A stretch of 64,000 nucleotides of DNA. It comes from Ilyomonas sp965277535 (GTDB lineage: Bacteria > Bacteroidota > Bacteroidia > Chitinophagales > Chitinophagaceae). Under the pieces are notes generated by a model, which worked only from the letters and a program-made list of their open reading frames with translations, ran no database searches and had not been told where the DNA came from. Positions 1 through 8,299 of the stretch are shown one piece after another. The position numbers and the translations under genes were made by a program. The first letter of the stretch is position 1, and each line of letters opens with the position of its first letter. The DNA is taken from NCBI GenBank assembly GCA_965277535.1, contig OZ255825.1:1798001-1862000 (forward strand). The letters are read 5' to 3'.

Positions 1-2194
1 CTTGCTCTGAAGTGCTTACTTCTTTTCCATTTTGTCGCATAAACGCTACAAATTGTTGCGGCTGTTGTTGCGAAATGAAAATGGTTCTCACATATTCTAC
101 TGCATCGTTGCTTTCATCGCTGCTGGGATAGTTCTGCATCAGGGCTTTAAAGCGGTTCAGGGCTTCATTGTTGTTATTCAGATTAAAATAACAAACGCCC
201 AATTTCAATAACGCTTCGGGTTTATAATTCACTGCATTTTTATCAGCTAAAATGGCATTGAGCGGTGCAACCGCATTGTTGAAATTTTCGCCCGCCATGT
301 AAGTGTTTGCCGTTTCCATATTGGCATCGGGCACCAATACTGACGAAGGATATTTCTGCAAAAACAAACGAAGCTGCGCCAGCTTTTCAGTTGTGTTATT
401 GGCAGCCCCTGCAATGATGGCTTTTTGGTAAGAAGCATAATCAGCAGAAGGCAAATTCAGTGCAATGGCGGTTTGATACATTTGCAAAGCCTTACTATAG
501 TTTTTGCTCATAAAATAACAATCGGCACTGCGCAAAAATGCATCCTGTTGAATGTTGGAAGAAGCCGTGGAAACCGTTGTGGTTACGGCTTCAAAGTATT
601 TCAAAGCTGCATTAAAATCTTGTTGTTTCAGGTTGCTGTAACCCAAAATGTATCGCGCGTCCTGCGGGTTTACTTCGCCATACGAAACAGGATTTTTTAT
701 ATAGTTCTGCAAGTAATAAATGGCAGAATCGGCGTTGTTTTTCCGGTAAGCGATTTCACCTTTCCAGAAGTAAGCTGGTTGCAATTGCGCATTGTTGTAA
801 GGCACAATGAATATCTTGTTCAACAACGCATCAGCATCATCAATTTGCTGATCGTTTACCAACTCAACGGCACGTCCGTACAAGATGCGCGGATATACTC
901 TTTGCGCAGCTTCGCTTTGCGTGGGAAGACTTTGAATTAAAGTTAATGCATCTTTATAATTATTGGTATTGGCAAGCACCTGGATGAGCAACTCTCTCGC
1001 TTCATCAATGTATGAAGATTTGGGATAGGTAGCATTGAAGTTTTGCAACTCGGTTAGCGCCACATCGCGATAGCCCAATTCATAAGAAAGCTTCGCATAC
1101 AAAAACTGCGAAATTTGTTTTTGCTCCAAATTGCTGCTGTTTAATGCGCAAAACAAAAAGGCACTTCGCGCACTCGGTTTTTGATCCGTTTTTAAATACG
1201 CATCGCCCAATAAATACATGCTGTTTTGCGCCAGCGAATCTTGCTTGCCACCCAATTCTTTAAAGCCTGCAATGGCTTTTGTCCATTGCTTTGCCACATA
1301 ATAACAATAGCTCAATTCATACAAATCTTCACGCTTTACCCGCTCGGTGCTTTGCACATATTCTTCCAGATAAGGCAAGGCTTTGCTAAATTGTTTCTTT
1401 TCAAAATAAGCATGACCGAGCAATTGTTTTAACTGCAAAGCATAATACTGATTGCCTTTTTGCAAAGCCGCTTCGGCAGCTTGAATGGCTTTGTCCCTTT
1501 CGCCGCTGAAGTAGTGAATTACAGTTACATAATAAGGTACTATGCTTGCATAATTGGGTTTATCCTGCACAACAGTAAACGCATTCAACGCCTCTTTGTA
1601 TTTCTTTTCGCCAAATAAAATATAGCCGTAATAATAGTTGGCGTCAATGTAATTGGGGTCGGTTTCTATCTGCCTGATGTCATCAAACAAAGGCTTGGCT
1701 TCGTTGAAGCGTTTGGCAACAAAATAACCATACGCTTCATGAAACTTCATCGTAGCAATTTCGCTGTTGCTTAAGTTATCAATGCCTGCTTTTTCGTAGT
1801 ACGCAATGGCGTTGTCAAAGTCTTTTTTGCGATAAAAATATTCAGCTAACTGGTAGCTCATCATCTGCGTGCGGGGTGTGTTGTGTTCGGCTTCTATGAA
1901 CGTTTTGGCATCGTTTACAGCCGTTACATCGTTCAGTTGAAGATGACAGGCAATGGCATAATATTTTGCTTCCAGCGCAGCCGAAACAGGAAAGCTGCTC
2001 TCCTTGTAATTGTACTTTGTGCTTAACTCATTAAACAAGGGATAAGCAAGATTAAACTGCTTTTGCGCATACAACTCTTTCGCCTGCTTAAACTCGGCAT
2101 CGGGGTCGATGTTTATTTTGGTAGCCTGTGCAGATAGATGTTGCTGTGTTGCCAACACAACAACACAACAAAACAATAATTTTTTCAACCGCAT
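1..2194 (-). CDS. Tetratricopeptide-repeat protein, C-terminus beyond left edge
   Basis: The minus-strand frame is open from an ATG at 2194 to the window edge, giving 731 visible codons of a longer protein. It begins with MRLKKLLFCCVVVLATQQ and a likely cleavage after LSAQA, so it is exported. The rest is helical and repetitive, with many degenerate 34-residue TPR-like units rich in Ala, Tyr and Phe (for example EFKQAKELYAQKQFNLAYPLF). TPR proteins of this size in Bacteroidota are usually periplasmic scaffolds; the partner cannot be told from sequence. The plus-strand gene at 2355 is divergent, so the 160-bp gap carries both upstream regions. Function is unknown beyond the repeat fold. Confidence 0.85.
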   Translation of the reverse strand, partial: MRLKKLLFCCVVVLATQQHLSAQATKINIDPDAEFKQAKELYAQKQFNLAYPLFNELSTKYNYKESSFPVSAALEAKYYAIACHLQLNDVTAVNDAKTFIEAEHNTPRTQMMSYQLAEYFYRKKDFDNAIAYYEKAGIDNLSNSEIATMKFHEAYGYFVAKRFNEAKPLFDDIRQIETDPNYIDANYYYGYILFGEKKYKEALNAFTVVQDKPNYASIVPYYVTVIHYFSGERDKAIQAAEAALQKGNQYYALQLKQLLGHAYFEKKQFSKALPYLEEYVQSTERVKREDLYELSYCYYVAKQWTKAIAGFKELGGKQDSLAQNSMYLLGDAYLKTDQKPSARSAFLFCALNSSNLEQKQISQFLYAKLSYELGYRDVALTELQNFNATYPKSSYIDEARELLIQVLANTNNYKDALTLIQSLPTQSEAAQRVYPRILYGRAVELVNDQQIDDADALLNKIFIVPYNNAQLQPAYFWKGEIAYRKNNADSAIYYLQNYIKNPVSYGEVNPQDARYILGYSNLKQQDFNAALKYFEAVTTTVSTASSNIQQDAFLRSADCYFMSKNYSKALQMYQTAIALNLPSADYASYQKAIIAGAANNTTEKLAQLRLFLQKYPSSVLVPDANMETANTYMAGENFNNAVAPLNAILADKNAVNYKPEALLKLGVCYFNLNNNNEALNRFKALMQNYPSSDESNDAVEYVRTIFISQQQPQQFVAFMRQNGKEVSTSEQ

Positions 2195-2306
2195 AGTTTT
2201 TTGTGAACGCCGGTACAGGATAAATATTTTAAGATTCATCTTAATAAAAATGCAAAATGGCGGCGAAAGTAGTTGTGGCTTTTATGTGCAAAAACAAAAG
2301 GCGCCC

Positions 2307-2340
2307 TTTGTGGATAAAGAATAAGAAACTTATACATTTG
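2307..2340 (+). promoter_or_regulatory. Bacteroidota-type promoter for the DoxX gene
   Basis: TACATTTG at 2333-2340 matches the -7 consensus TAnnTTTG and TTTG at 2307-2310 can serve as the -33 element, with 22 bases between them. The ATG follows only 14 bases after the -7 box, so the leader would be very short. Spacing is slightly long for the consensus. Confidence 0.45.
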
Positions 2341-2354
2341 TACAAACCTGTTGA

Positions 2355-2774
2355 ATGAAAAGATTTAGTTTCACGTCAATTACTTACAGCACCGCTTCGT
2401 TCAATATTGCTATGCTTTTCCTGCGCATTAGCTTTGGTGTAATTCTGATGCTGAGACATGGCTTTGACAAGGTGCGCAACTTCGATAATCTTCAACATAC
2501 CTTTTATAGCTTCATGGGAATGGGCCCAAAAGCATCGCTGATAGTGGCCCTTTTTGCCGAAATTTTTTGCAGCTTATTGGTAGTGATGGGCTTGTTCACA
2601 CGCTGGGCTTGTATTCCGCTCCTCATCACTTTTTTGGTTGTTATTTTCGGTCATGATGCTGGTAAAGATTTGATGGATTCCGAACTGGCCATCGCTTATT
2701 TTACCGCATTTTTGGTGCTTCTCTTTTGCGGACCAGGACAGATTAGCGTGGATGGAATGATAAACAGGAAGTAA
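2355..2774 (+). CDS. DoxX family membrane protein
   Basis: A 139-residue protein with four predicted membrane segments. The first holds FLRISFGVILMLRHGFDKV, the arrangement typical of the DoxX/SURF4-like family, in which an R and a G-rich stretch open the fold and the HG precedes a loop. The family covers small inner-membrane proteins loosely tied to thiol and oxidative-stress handling; the substrate is not known. The length matches the family. It is a single-gene unit: the TPR gene upstream is divergent and the downstream 1.3 kb has no convincing intact gene. A second, more distant DoxX-like protein lies at 20235-20648. Confidence 0.85.
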   Translation: MKRFSFTSITYSTASFNIAMLFLRISFGVILMLRHGFDKVRNFDNLQHTFYSFMGMGPKASLIVALFAEIFCSLLVVMGLFTRWACIPLLITFLVVIFGHDAGKDLMDSELAIAYFTAFLVLLFCGPGQISVDGMINRK

Positions 2775-2962
2775 CTTTTGTTGATAAGGACAATGGCTTT
2801 TTGATTATTGACAGTGCAAAGAAAAACTTCAAAACCCGATACTCACTTACTTATCCGCTACCACCTTCCAAATGTTCTCTTGAAGAGGAAGTAAATCCTT
2901 TTGAACAAAGAATTACGAATCGAAAAACGCCCGTGCGCGGTGTGTATCTTGGTAAAGCGTAG
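2762..2962 (+). pseudogene. Possible 3' remnant of a coding sequence
   Basis: Just past the DoxX gene one plus-strand frame stays open from about 2762 to a TAG at 2960-2962 and reads like protein, for example DNGFLIIDSAKKNFKTRY and later NPFEQRITNRKTPVRGVYLG. It has no start codon or ribosome site of its own and overlaps the end of the DoxX gene in another frame. It may be the tail of a gene lost by deletion. No family was recognised, and a chance open frame of 60 codons is possible. Confidence 0.3.
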
Positions 2963-3110
2963 ATTGATAGTATTCTGAAAAAAGAATAGCGATTGTGCTT
3001 TCAAATGTATGATGCATGCATTATCTGTTGGAGAACATACAGATTAGAGTTCCGAGAATGTTCCGCAGAAATAATAGGCGAATAGAAACGATAAATAATA
3101 GGCGGCAATT

Positions 3111-3340
3111 CGTTCCATCGGAACGGCAGGTAGGTAGCAGCATGATAATCCGGTTGTTAACCATTCGTTCCGTCAAGAACAATACTCATCAGCATTCAAT
3201 CAGCCAAGAGTACCGTTCCTGACGGAACGGAATACATCGCTCTCCATCCGTCATCATCTACCCACCTATCGTTCCTGACGGAACGGAATCATCTTTGGTT
3301 TTACACGATTTTCTACCCAGCTGCTGTTCCTGGCGAAACA
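3111..3340. repeat. Cluster of GTTCC/GGAAC palindromes
   Basis: Four related palindromes occur in 230 bp: CGTTCCATCGGAACG at 3111-3125, CCGTTCCTGACGGAACGG at 3213-3230, CGTTCCTGACGGAACG at 3270-3285 and a degenerate copy at about 3325-3340. They are joined by tails resembling CTACCCACCTAT or its complement. The same palindrome plus tail builds the element at 16229-16390, so they belong to one dispersed family. Small open frames here are products of the repeats and not genes. Confidence 0.8.
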
Positions 3341-3493
3341 TTCTTTTGTTCTATAGTTGTAGGGAATACCAGAAGTCGCGCCCATCATATATTTCAGAGC
3401 ACAAACATTTCGGAGCACAAACAAGAATAGTGATTCACGCTTTCACTTTTGCCAGTATTCTTCACTATAAAAAAAATTTGAAATATCGCATTG

Positions 3494-3789
3494 GTGAAGA
3501 ACACCAACACGGGCGGCAGAAAAGAACACCATAACTGTTCGGAAGATAGTTTGGTTTTGCACGATAAGTATGGCGTCTTAAACCCATCGGGTTCGCGTGT
3601 TTGTAGAAGAAATTTCTGTTTGGGCAAAAGGCTCCATCGGAGCCACGTATTGATAAAGCAGATAAAAAAACGCGGCTCCGATGGAGCCGGATAACTGACG
3701 GCATGATCTCTTTTCTACAAACACGTTTCCCCTACAGGGATTTTGGATCTTACGAACAGTTGTAGTGAAGAACACCAACACGGGCGGCA
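3494..3789. repeat. Second intergenic repeat block with 25-bp direct repeats
   Basis: An exact 25-base sequence occurs at 3494-3518 and again at 3765-3789; it starts GTGAAGAACACC and ends GGGCGGCA. Between the copies are two palindromes of another type, GGCTCCATCGGAGCC at 3630-3644 and CGGCTCCGATGGAGCCG at 3673-3689, which also pair with each other. An ACTGTTCG / CGAACAGT pair lies just inside the direct repeats. The block has the layout of a small non-autonomous mobile element or its remains. No transposase is present. Confidence 0.7.
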
Positions 3790-4103
3790 ATATCGTGCTG
3801 ATAAATGTGTATCAACACGGGCATAAAATTCATGCAAAAACAAACTATAACATTGTGTATTTAATGTAGCGGTTTCCACAATGCAAGGCTCGATCATTTT
3901 CTTCTGTCATTAAGCACCTCATTACATGATAAATAGCTCCGTTTTATATTTTCTTTTTTAATCCCTCTTTGCCATCATAACTCATCGTTTATCAAAAGTT
4001 TATGTTTTTGTAATGATGACTTTGTTTTTGCCATATTTTTTACCCATTGATGTGGCATGTGTTTTACAGTAGATGAAGCATAGTTAACTTAAAAATTCAC
4101 CTT

Positions 4104-5084
4104 ATGTTTTACCATGTAAAAGACCTGCAGTTTAATGCACGGGTATCGAAACCAGATCCTGCCTTTGCCACTTTATTATTAGAGCAGTTTGGAGGCGCCA
4201 ATGGCGAACTGGCGGCTGCCCTTCGCTATTTTGTTCAGGCGTTTGGAGCCCGCAATCCACACCCTGATAAATACGACCTGCTCATGGACATTGCTACCGA
4301 AGAATTTAGTCATCTTGAAATTGTAGGTGCAACGATACAAATGCTGCTGACAGGCATCAACGGCGATTTAAAAAATGCGGCCGAACAATCGGAAATCATG
4401 CAACTGCTGAACGGAAAAGCGGCAAAAGAAAACTTTATTCACCAGGCCATGGTTGCGCCTGAATTGTTTGTGCAATCGGGCGGCGGGCCAACCTATACCA
4501 ATTGCCAGGGCGTGCCTTGGACAGCAGCCTATATTAATGCCGACGCAACTGGCGATTTAACCGTTGATTTGCGGGCAGACATCGCTGCTGAATCGAAAGC
4601 AAAAATTGTGTACGAGTACCTGTTACAGTTTACCGAAGACCCGTATGTACAGGAAACATTGCAGTTTTTAATGACACGCGAAGTAGCCCATTACCAAATG
4701 TTTGAAGCGGCATTAAATACCATTCAACCCAACTTCCCGATGGGAACATTACAAGCTGATCCCAGATTCAGCAACCAGTACTTTAACATGAGCAATGGAA
4801 ATGGAGTTCGCGCACCATGGAACCAGGGAAATAGCACGCAGTTGAACGAAACCTGGCAATACATTGACGACCCGATTAACTATGTAATGGAAACCAATGG
4901 TTTGCTGAAACAAGAACCTAAAGGAACCACGCGAACCATGGAAGAAACCGCTACGTTAAACAAAACCTTAGGCAAAGCAAGAAGCAAAGCAGTAAACGAA
5001 GCAGCACCCATGGGACCGCAACAATGGAACGGTACTTATGAAAAAAAGCTATTAAAAGCAGAAGCGAAAGACTTTCAACTATAG
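4104..5084 (+). CDS. Manganese catalase family protein
   Basis: A 326-residue ferritin-like protein that would break down hydrogen peroxide to water and oxygen at a dinuclear manganese site in the cytoplasm. Ligand-type residues fall where the family has them: E35 in GGANGELAAALRY, E67 and H70 in ATEEFSHLEIV, E163 in DIAAESKAKIVYEY, and E193 and H196 in TREVAHYQMF. The C-terminal 60 residues form the usual extended arm. The length is slightly above the 280-300 common in the family. The next gene starts 13 bases after the stop, so the two are probably cotranscribed. The upstream 300 bp have no clear TAnnTTTG box. Annotation as Mn catalase is secure; activity is inferred. Confidence 0.93.
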   Translation: MFYHVKDLQFNARVSKPDPAFATLLLEQFGGANGELAAALRYFVQAFGARNPHPDKYDLLMDIATEEFSHLEIVGATIQMLLTGINGDLKNAAEQSEIMQLLNGKAAKENFIHQAMVAPELFVQSGGGPTYTNCQGVPWTAAYINADATGDLTVDLRADIAAESKAKIVYEYLLQFTEDPYVQETLQFLMTREVAHYQMFEAALNTIQPNFPMGTLQADPRFSNQYFNMSNGNGVRAPWNQGNSTQLNETWQYIDDPINYVMETNGLLKQEPKGTTRTMEETATLNKTLGKARSKAVNEAAPMGPQQWNGTYEKKLLKAEAKDFQL

Positions 5085-5097
5085 CTGAACGGAAATA

Positions 5098-5814
5098 ATG
5101 AATAAAAACAAACTTGGGCAATCATTTATTGCAACAGCAACAGCGGATACTGTAGAGATCACATACTTTACAGATCCGCTTTGTTGTTGGAGCTGGGCTT
5201 TTGAAGGGGCTTGGAAAAGACTGATCAATGAATTTGCAAATCACATCAGCTACAAATATGTGATGTGTGGCTTGCTACCCGATTGGAACAGTTATCACGA
5301 TCCAATTAATTCGGTAAGTCGTCCGGCACAAATGGGTCCTGTGTGGATGCAGGCAAGCCATGTGTCTGGCGTTCCCATTAAATCGGAACTTTGGATTATT
5401 GATCCGCCGGTATCATCTTATCCTGCGTGCATTGCCGTAAAGTGCGCTAACATTCAATCGCCTTCGTTTGGAGAACAGTACTTACAGTTGACAAGAGAAG
5501 CTGTCATGCTGCAATTGCAAAACATAGGCAAGCAGGAAGTGCTGGTAAATATTGCAGAAAAACTGGCAAAAACAAACTCTGATTTTGATGTACAACACTT
5601 TGCAGATGATCTGGTAAATGGTGCCGGTTTGGAAGCCTTTCGCGCTGATTGGAATTGGGCACAAATGCAAAGAGTTGAACGTTATCCAACGCTTATCTTC
5701 AAAAGAAAAAGCCATCGTTCTATTTTGTTTTCTGGCTATAAACCTTACGAAGCTTTGTTACAAGCCTTTCAACAGATTGCTCCTGATTTGGTGGCTACAG
5801 AAAGTGCATCTTAA
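5098..5814 (+). CDS. DsbA/FrnE-like thioredoxin-fold protein, CxxS type
   Basis: A 238-residue protein of the DsbA-like thioredoxin superfamily (thioredoxin_5 / YjbH-like group). The redox motif lies in TYFTDPLCCWSW: C29-C30-W31-S32, so the second cysteine of a CxxC pair is serine. No signal peptide is seen, hence cytoplasmic. The WNWAQMQRVERYPTLIF region near residue 190 contains the cis-proline loop (YPT). It lies 13 bp after the manganese catalase gene, which suggests a shared role in peroxide or thiol stress. A monothiol site fits a reductase of glutathionylated or mixed disulfides, or an adaptor role as in SpxH/YjbH, rather than disulfide formation. The function is inferred. Confidence 0.82.
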   Translation: MNKNKLGQSFIATATADTVEITYFTDPLCCWSWAFEGAWKRLINEFANHISYKYVMCGLLPDWNSYHDPINSVSRPAQMGPVWMQASHVSGVPIKSELWIIDPPVSSYPACIAVKCANIQSPSFGEQYLQLTREAVMLQLQNIGKQEVLVNIAEKLAKTNSDFDVQHFADDLVNGAGLEAFRADWNWAQMQRVERYPTLIFKRKSHRSILFSGYKPYEALLQAFQQIAPDLVATESAS

Positions 5815-6265
5815 TGAATCGTACAAAATTGATTAAGAGAATGTTTGGTTGAGTAAAGGGCAATGTTTGACACATCTACCTATTGAAAAGAAATAAGTAC
5901 CCTTTCTTTTGTTTTTATTACTTTTTCATGAACATTCCATTCGCTATAGCCGGTAGATCTTTATACCTGTTCTTGTGAAGAATATCATTCTTTCTATTTC
6001 TACTATCGTTTCTCCATTATCATAATACATTACACTGCATTGTTTATTCTTTTTGATACCCTATTGTTTCTTTTACAAAAACAATAAGCAATTCAAAACA
6101 CCCGGTTATTCATTTTTATTTCATTTCAATAACGAATGGTGTTGATTGTTCTTATCTTCAATTGTTTATTTTCTATTCTGCTTTCGTTGCCGGCTAATCC
6201 ATTGTAGAAGCCTGCACAACAAAAAGCATCATCCACTAACTGCATTTGTAAACTTGCTTTTGCCA
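5815..6265. other. Gene-free stretch of 451 bp
   Basis: This AT-rich gap between the DsbA-like gene and the membrane protein at 6266 has no open frame with coding character, no strong hairpin and no recognised repeat. A longer in-frame start at 6146 for the next gene is possible but its extra residues look non-coding. Confidence 0.5.
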
Positions 6266-6742
6266 ATGAAACATTTACTTTCTAACCTACTAAAAGCAGC
6301 GATCCTTGTAGGAACGTTAGATATATTGTCGGCTTTTATTTACGTTTTTATTAAAACAGGTACGTTTGTTCCTTTCAACATCTTACAGTTTATAGCCAGC
6401 GGTATTGGGGGCAAAAAAGCGGCATCGGGCGGAACTGTAATGATTGTGGCAGGACTTCTTTTGCATTATTTTATTGCCTTTTCGTTTACACTCTTTTTCT
6501 TTTGGCTGTTTCCCAAACTGAAAGCCGCATCAAAAAACAAAATACTAACAGGTGTCGTTTATGGAATGTTTATATGGGTAGTAATGAATCTTATTATACT
6601 GCCGTTATCAAACATAGCTTACCGACCCTTTAGTATTGTTAATGCAATAATTAATGTACTTATTTTAATAGCCTGCGTTGGCATTCCGCTTTCTTTTATG
6701 GCAAGTGTGTTTTATAACAAAGTACAGAAACCAATGGCTTAA
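6266..6742 (+). CDS. Small four-helix inner-membrane protein
   Basis: A 158-residue hydrophobic protein with four membrane segments: AILVGTLDILSAFIYVFI, GTVMIVAGLLLHYFIAFSFT, GVVYGMFIWVVMNLIILPL and IINVLILIACVGIPLSFM. The start is set at 6266, where MKHLLSNLLKAA begins; an upstream in-frame start at 6146 adds 40 residues (CRCRSLHNKKHH-like) without coding character. Conserved-looking polar positions inside helices (the D of GTLDIL, the H of LLHYF, the P-L-S-N of ILPLSNIAYRP) recall uncharacterised Bacteroidota membrane proteins of this size. No function can be assigned. It converges with the next gene across a shared terminator hairpin. Confidence 0.75.
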   Translation: MKHLLSNLLKAAILVGTLDILSAFIYVFIKTGTFVPFNILQFIASGIGGKKAASGGTVMIVAGLLLHYFIAFSFTLFFFWLFPKLKAASKNKILTGVVYGMFIWVVMNLIILPLSNIAYRPFSIVNAIINVLILIACVGIPLSFMASVFYNKVQKPMA

Positions 6743-6851
6743 TAAAAAGTAAAAACCATAAACTGTTATCAGCTTATGGTTACCAATAAGATAGCAACGC
6801 CACACATTTTATTATTAGCTGACGCCATTGTCAAAAGATGCAATAAAACAA

Positions 6852-6881
6852 AAAGCCCGGCTACAATACAACGCGGGCTTT
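6852..6881. terminator. Bidirectional terminator hairpin
   Basis: AAAGCCCG at 6852-6859 pairs with CGGGCTTT at 6874-6881 around a 14-base loop. A-rich and T-rich flanks on either side let it work for both converging genes (6266-6742 plus, 6913-7344 minus). Confidence 0.75.
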
Positions 6882-6912
6882 ATATTAACCACAATGCTTA
6901 CACTTGATAAAA

Positions 6913-7344
6913 CTACTTTTTTTGATAAACATTCCAGGTACCGTATTCAGTAGATTTCAGTTGTATTGTTTTGCTGCCGTTGTTTGCGGTTACATAATAA
7001 GCAACGCCATCTTCATTGTCCACTTCCATAATGTTGGAAACATTGTATTTAGCATAGCTGTTTTTTAAATCGGTTTGTAATAAAATAGGCAATTCCAAAG
7101 CGGTAAGATTTCTGGCTGATGCCACCAGTTTTCCTTCACCATCAAAGTACGCAATGATGGTTTGATCATTCAAAACAAACTGGGCTTTGTACAAATTGTT
7201 CACTTCGCTCCAGCTAACATTTTTTGCATCGGTAAATTGCGCTTGCATAGCTTGTGCAACCACAGTTGGCGTTATGTTCTTTGCATAACTCGTAGCTGTA
7301 TAAAAGGAGGCAACCATCGTAATAATAACAAGTATCTTTTTCAT
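6913..7344 (-). CDS. Exported PepSY-like protein
   Basis: A 143-residue secreted protein starting with a clean signal peptide, MKKILVIITMVASFYTATSYA. The remainder (VVAQAMQAQFTDAKNVSWSE, then KAQFVLNDQTIIAYFDGEGKLVASARNL) matches the PepSY-like / putative beta-lactamase-inhibitor-like fold that is abundant in Bacteroidota periplasms: an F-x-x-A-x-x-V-x-W motif followed by an F-x-x-x-G-x-x-V strand pair. The start at 7344 is chosen because the signal peptide begins there; an in-frame extension to 7458 is not convincing. The family binding partner is unknown. It is transcribed alone and converges with the membrane-protein gene. Confidence 0.82.
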   Translation of the reverse strand: MKKILVIITMVASFYTATSYAKNITPTVVAQAMQAQFTDAKNVSWSEVNNLYKAQFVLNDQTIIAYFDGEGKLVASARNLTALELPILLQTDLKNSYAKYNVSNIMEVDNEDGVAYYVTANNGSKTIQLKSTEYGTWNVYQKK

Positions 7345-7574
7345 AACATTTAAATTTAGAACACAAAAGTAAAATGCCTCGCAACGGCTACTCTCTACAA
7401 TGCGACCAAACATAAAGTTGTTGCTACGAATGAAAGATTTATGTTGAGATGTGAGCAAAAATTTTTCACAAAAAACAACTTTGATGAATGCAAAGAAGTG
7501 CTGGGTGTAATGAATGATAATGTATTGTTAACGAGAAAAGTTAACTCAAACAAAATAAAAAAGACATTATATTT

Positions 7575-7964
7575 ATGTCAATGAAAGCAGCGCTTATTTT
7601 TCTTTGTTTTATTTGCATAATTTGTATGGCTGTCGAATGCCCAAAACCAATTCATTATCAATACCAATTTACTGATAAAATAAACATTGCACCAGAGCAG
7701 CAAATATTTCATGTTGGCGATACTATTTGGCTGGAATATTCCAATCCTAACCATCTTTTACATGATATAAACTCAAACAAGGATATTAATATAGATAGCA
7801 CAAGCCAACATTTCATAGCAAATATTACTAACTTTTCTTACTTGAATGATACAACTATACAATCCTTTCAATTTGTTAATCCTTACAATGCTTCAAACGT
7901 TTATGTTGATAACAGAGACAGTTATATACAGGTTATTCTTGGCTGTGATGGGAATAGAACATAA
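7575..7964 (+). CDS. Secreted hypothetical protein, 5' part of a frameshifted gene
   Basis: A 129-codon frame starts MSMKAALIFLCFICIICMAV, a signal peptide with cysteines near its end that could serve as a lipobox. It continues with YQYQFTDKINIAPEQQIFHVGDTIWLEY, a pattern seen in uncharacterised exported proteins of Bacteroidota that carry a strand before an HVGDTIW turn. The frame stops at 7964, but coding-type sequence continues in another frame to 8206 (next entry). A one-base insertion near 7950-7970 would join the two into a protein of about 210 residues. Function is unknown. Confidence 0.6.
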   Translation: MSMKAALIFLCFICIICMAVECPKPIHYQYQFTDKINIAPEQQIFHVGDTIWLEYSNPNHLLHDINSNKDINIDSTSQHFIANITNFSYLNDTTIQSFQFVNPYNASNVYVDNRDSYIQVILGCDGNRT

Positions 7965-8206
7965 AACTTGGATGGATATTAAAACATGCCGGTACGTTCT
8001 CTATTTCAGCTCATGAAGAATTGATAAATCCTTGCCCTAACAAAATAACTCCCTTTCCGCTATCCAATGTTACTTCTCAACTTAACGTTTCTTCATGTAA
8101 TCAGTATTTGTATTATCTACTGTATCCTAATTTAAGTAAAGAGGACAAAAAGAGTATAGAAGATGGTGCTTCACAAAAAGATTTCTTTTACTTTGAAGTA
8201 AGGTAG
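7965..8206 (+). pseudogene. 3' part of the frameshifted secreted-protein gene
   Basis: The frame that is open from 7956 to a TAG at 8204-8206 reads KLGWILKHAGTFSISAHEEL and then CPNKITPFPLSNV, and ends in KDFFYFEVR. It lacks a good start (only TTG at 8021) and continues the theme of the preceding gene: a G-x-F-x-I strand followed by a cysteine-containing loop. It is best read as the C-terminal 80 residues of the 7575 gene after loss of one base, either in the genome or in the sequence reading. Confidence 0.55.
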
Positions 8207-8272
8207 TTTGCAAAACAAAATTCTACTAAGTCTTAACCTGAATTTCCCTTCTTTCATTTCACCTCCTATCAA

Positions 8273-8280
8273 TAGCTTTG
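8273..8280 (+). promoter_or_regulatory. -7 promoter element before panB
   Basis: TAGCTTTG fits the Bacteroidota -7 consensus TAnnTTTG and ends 19 bases before the panB start codon. No exact TTTG -33 box is present; TTTC near 8252 is the nearest. Confidence 0.45.
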
Positions 8281-8299
8281 CCTTTCATTCAACAACCTC

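Noticed and set aside
425..1432. Plus-strand frames inside the TPR gene
   Set aside because: They lie opposite a long coding frame with clear repeats and show no features of their own.
3111..3340. A CRISPR array, because similar units recur in a row
   Set aside because: The units are palindromes with uneven spacing and imperfect copies, with no spacers of equal length and no cas genes.
3016..3897. Several small frames between the DoxX and catalase genes
   Set aside because: They are read through palindromic repeats, overlap on both strands and have no coding pattern.
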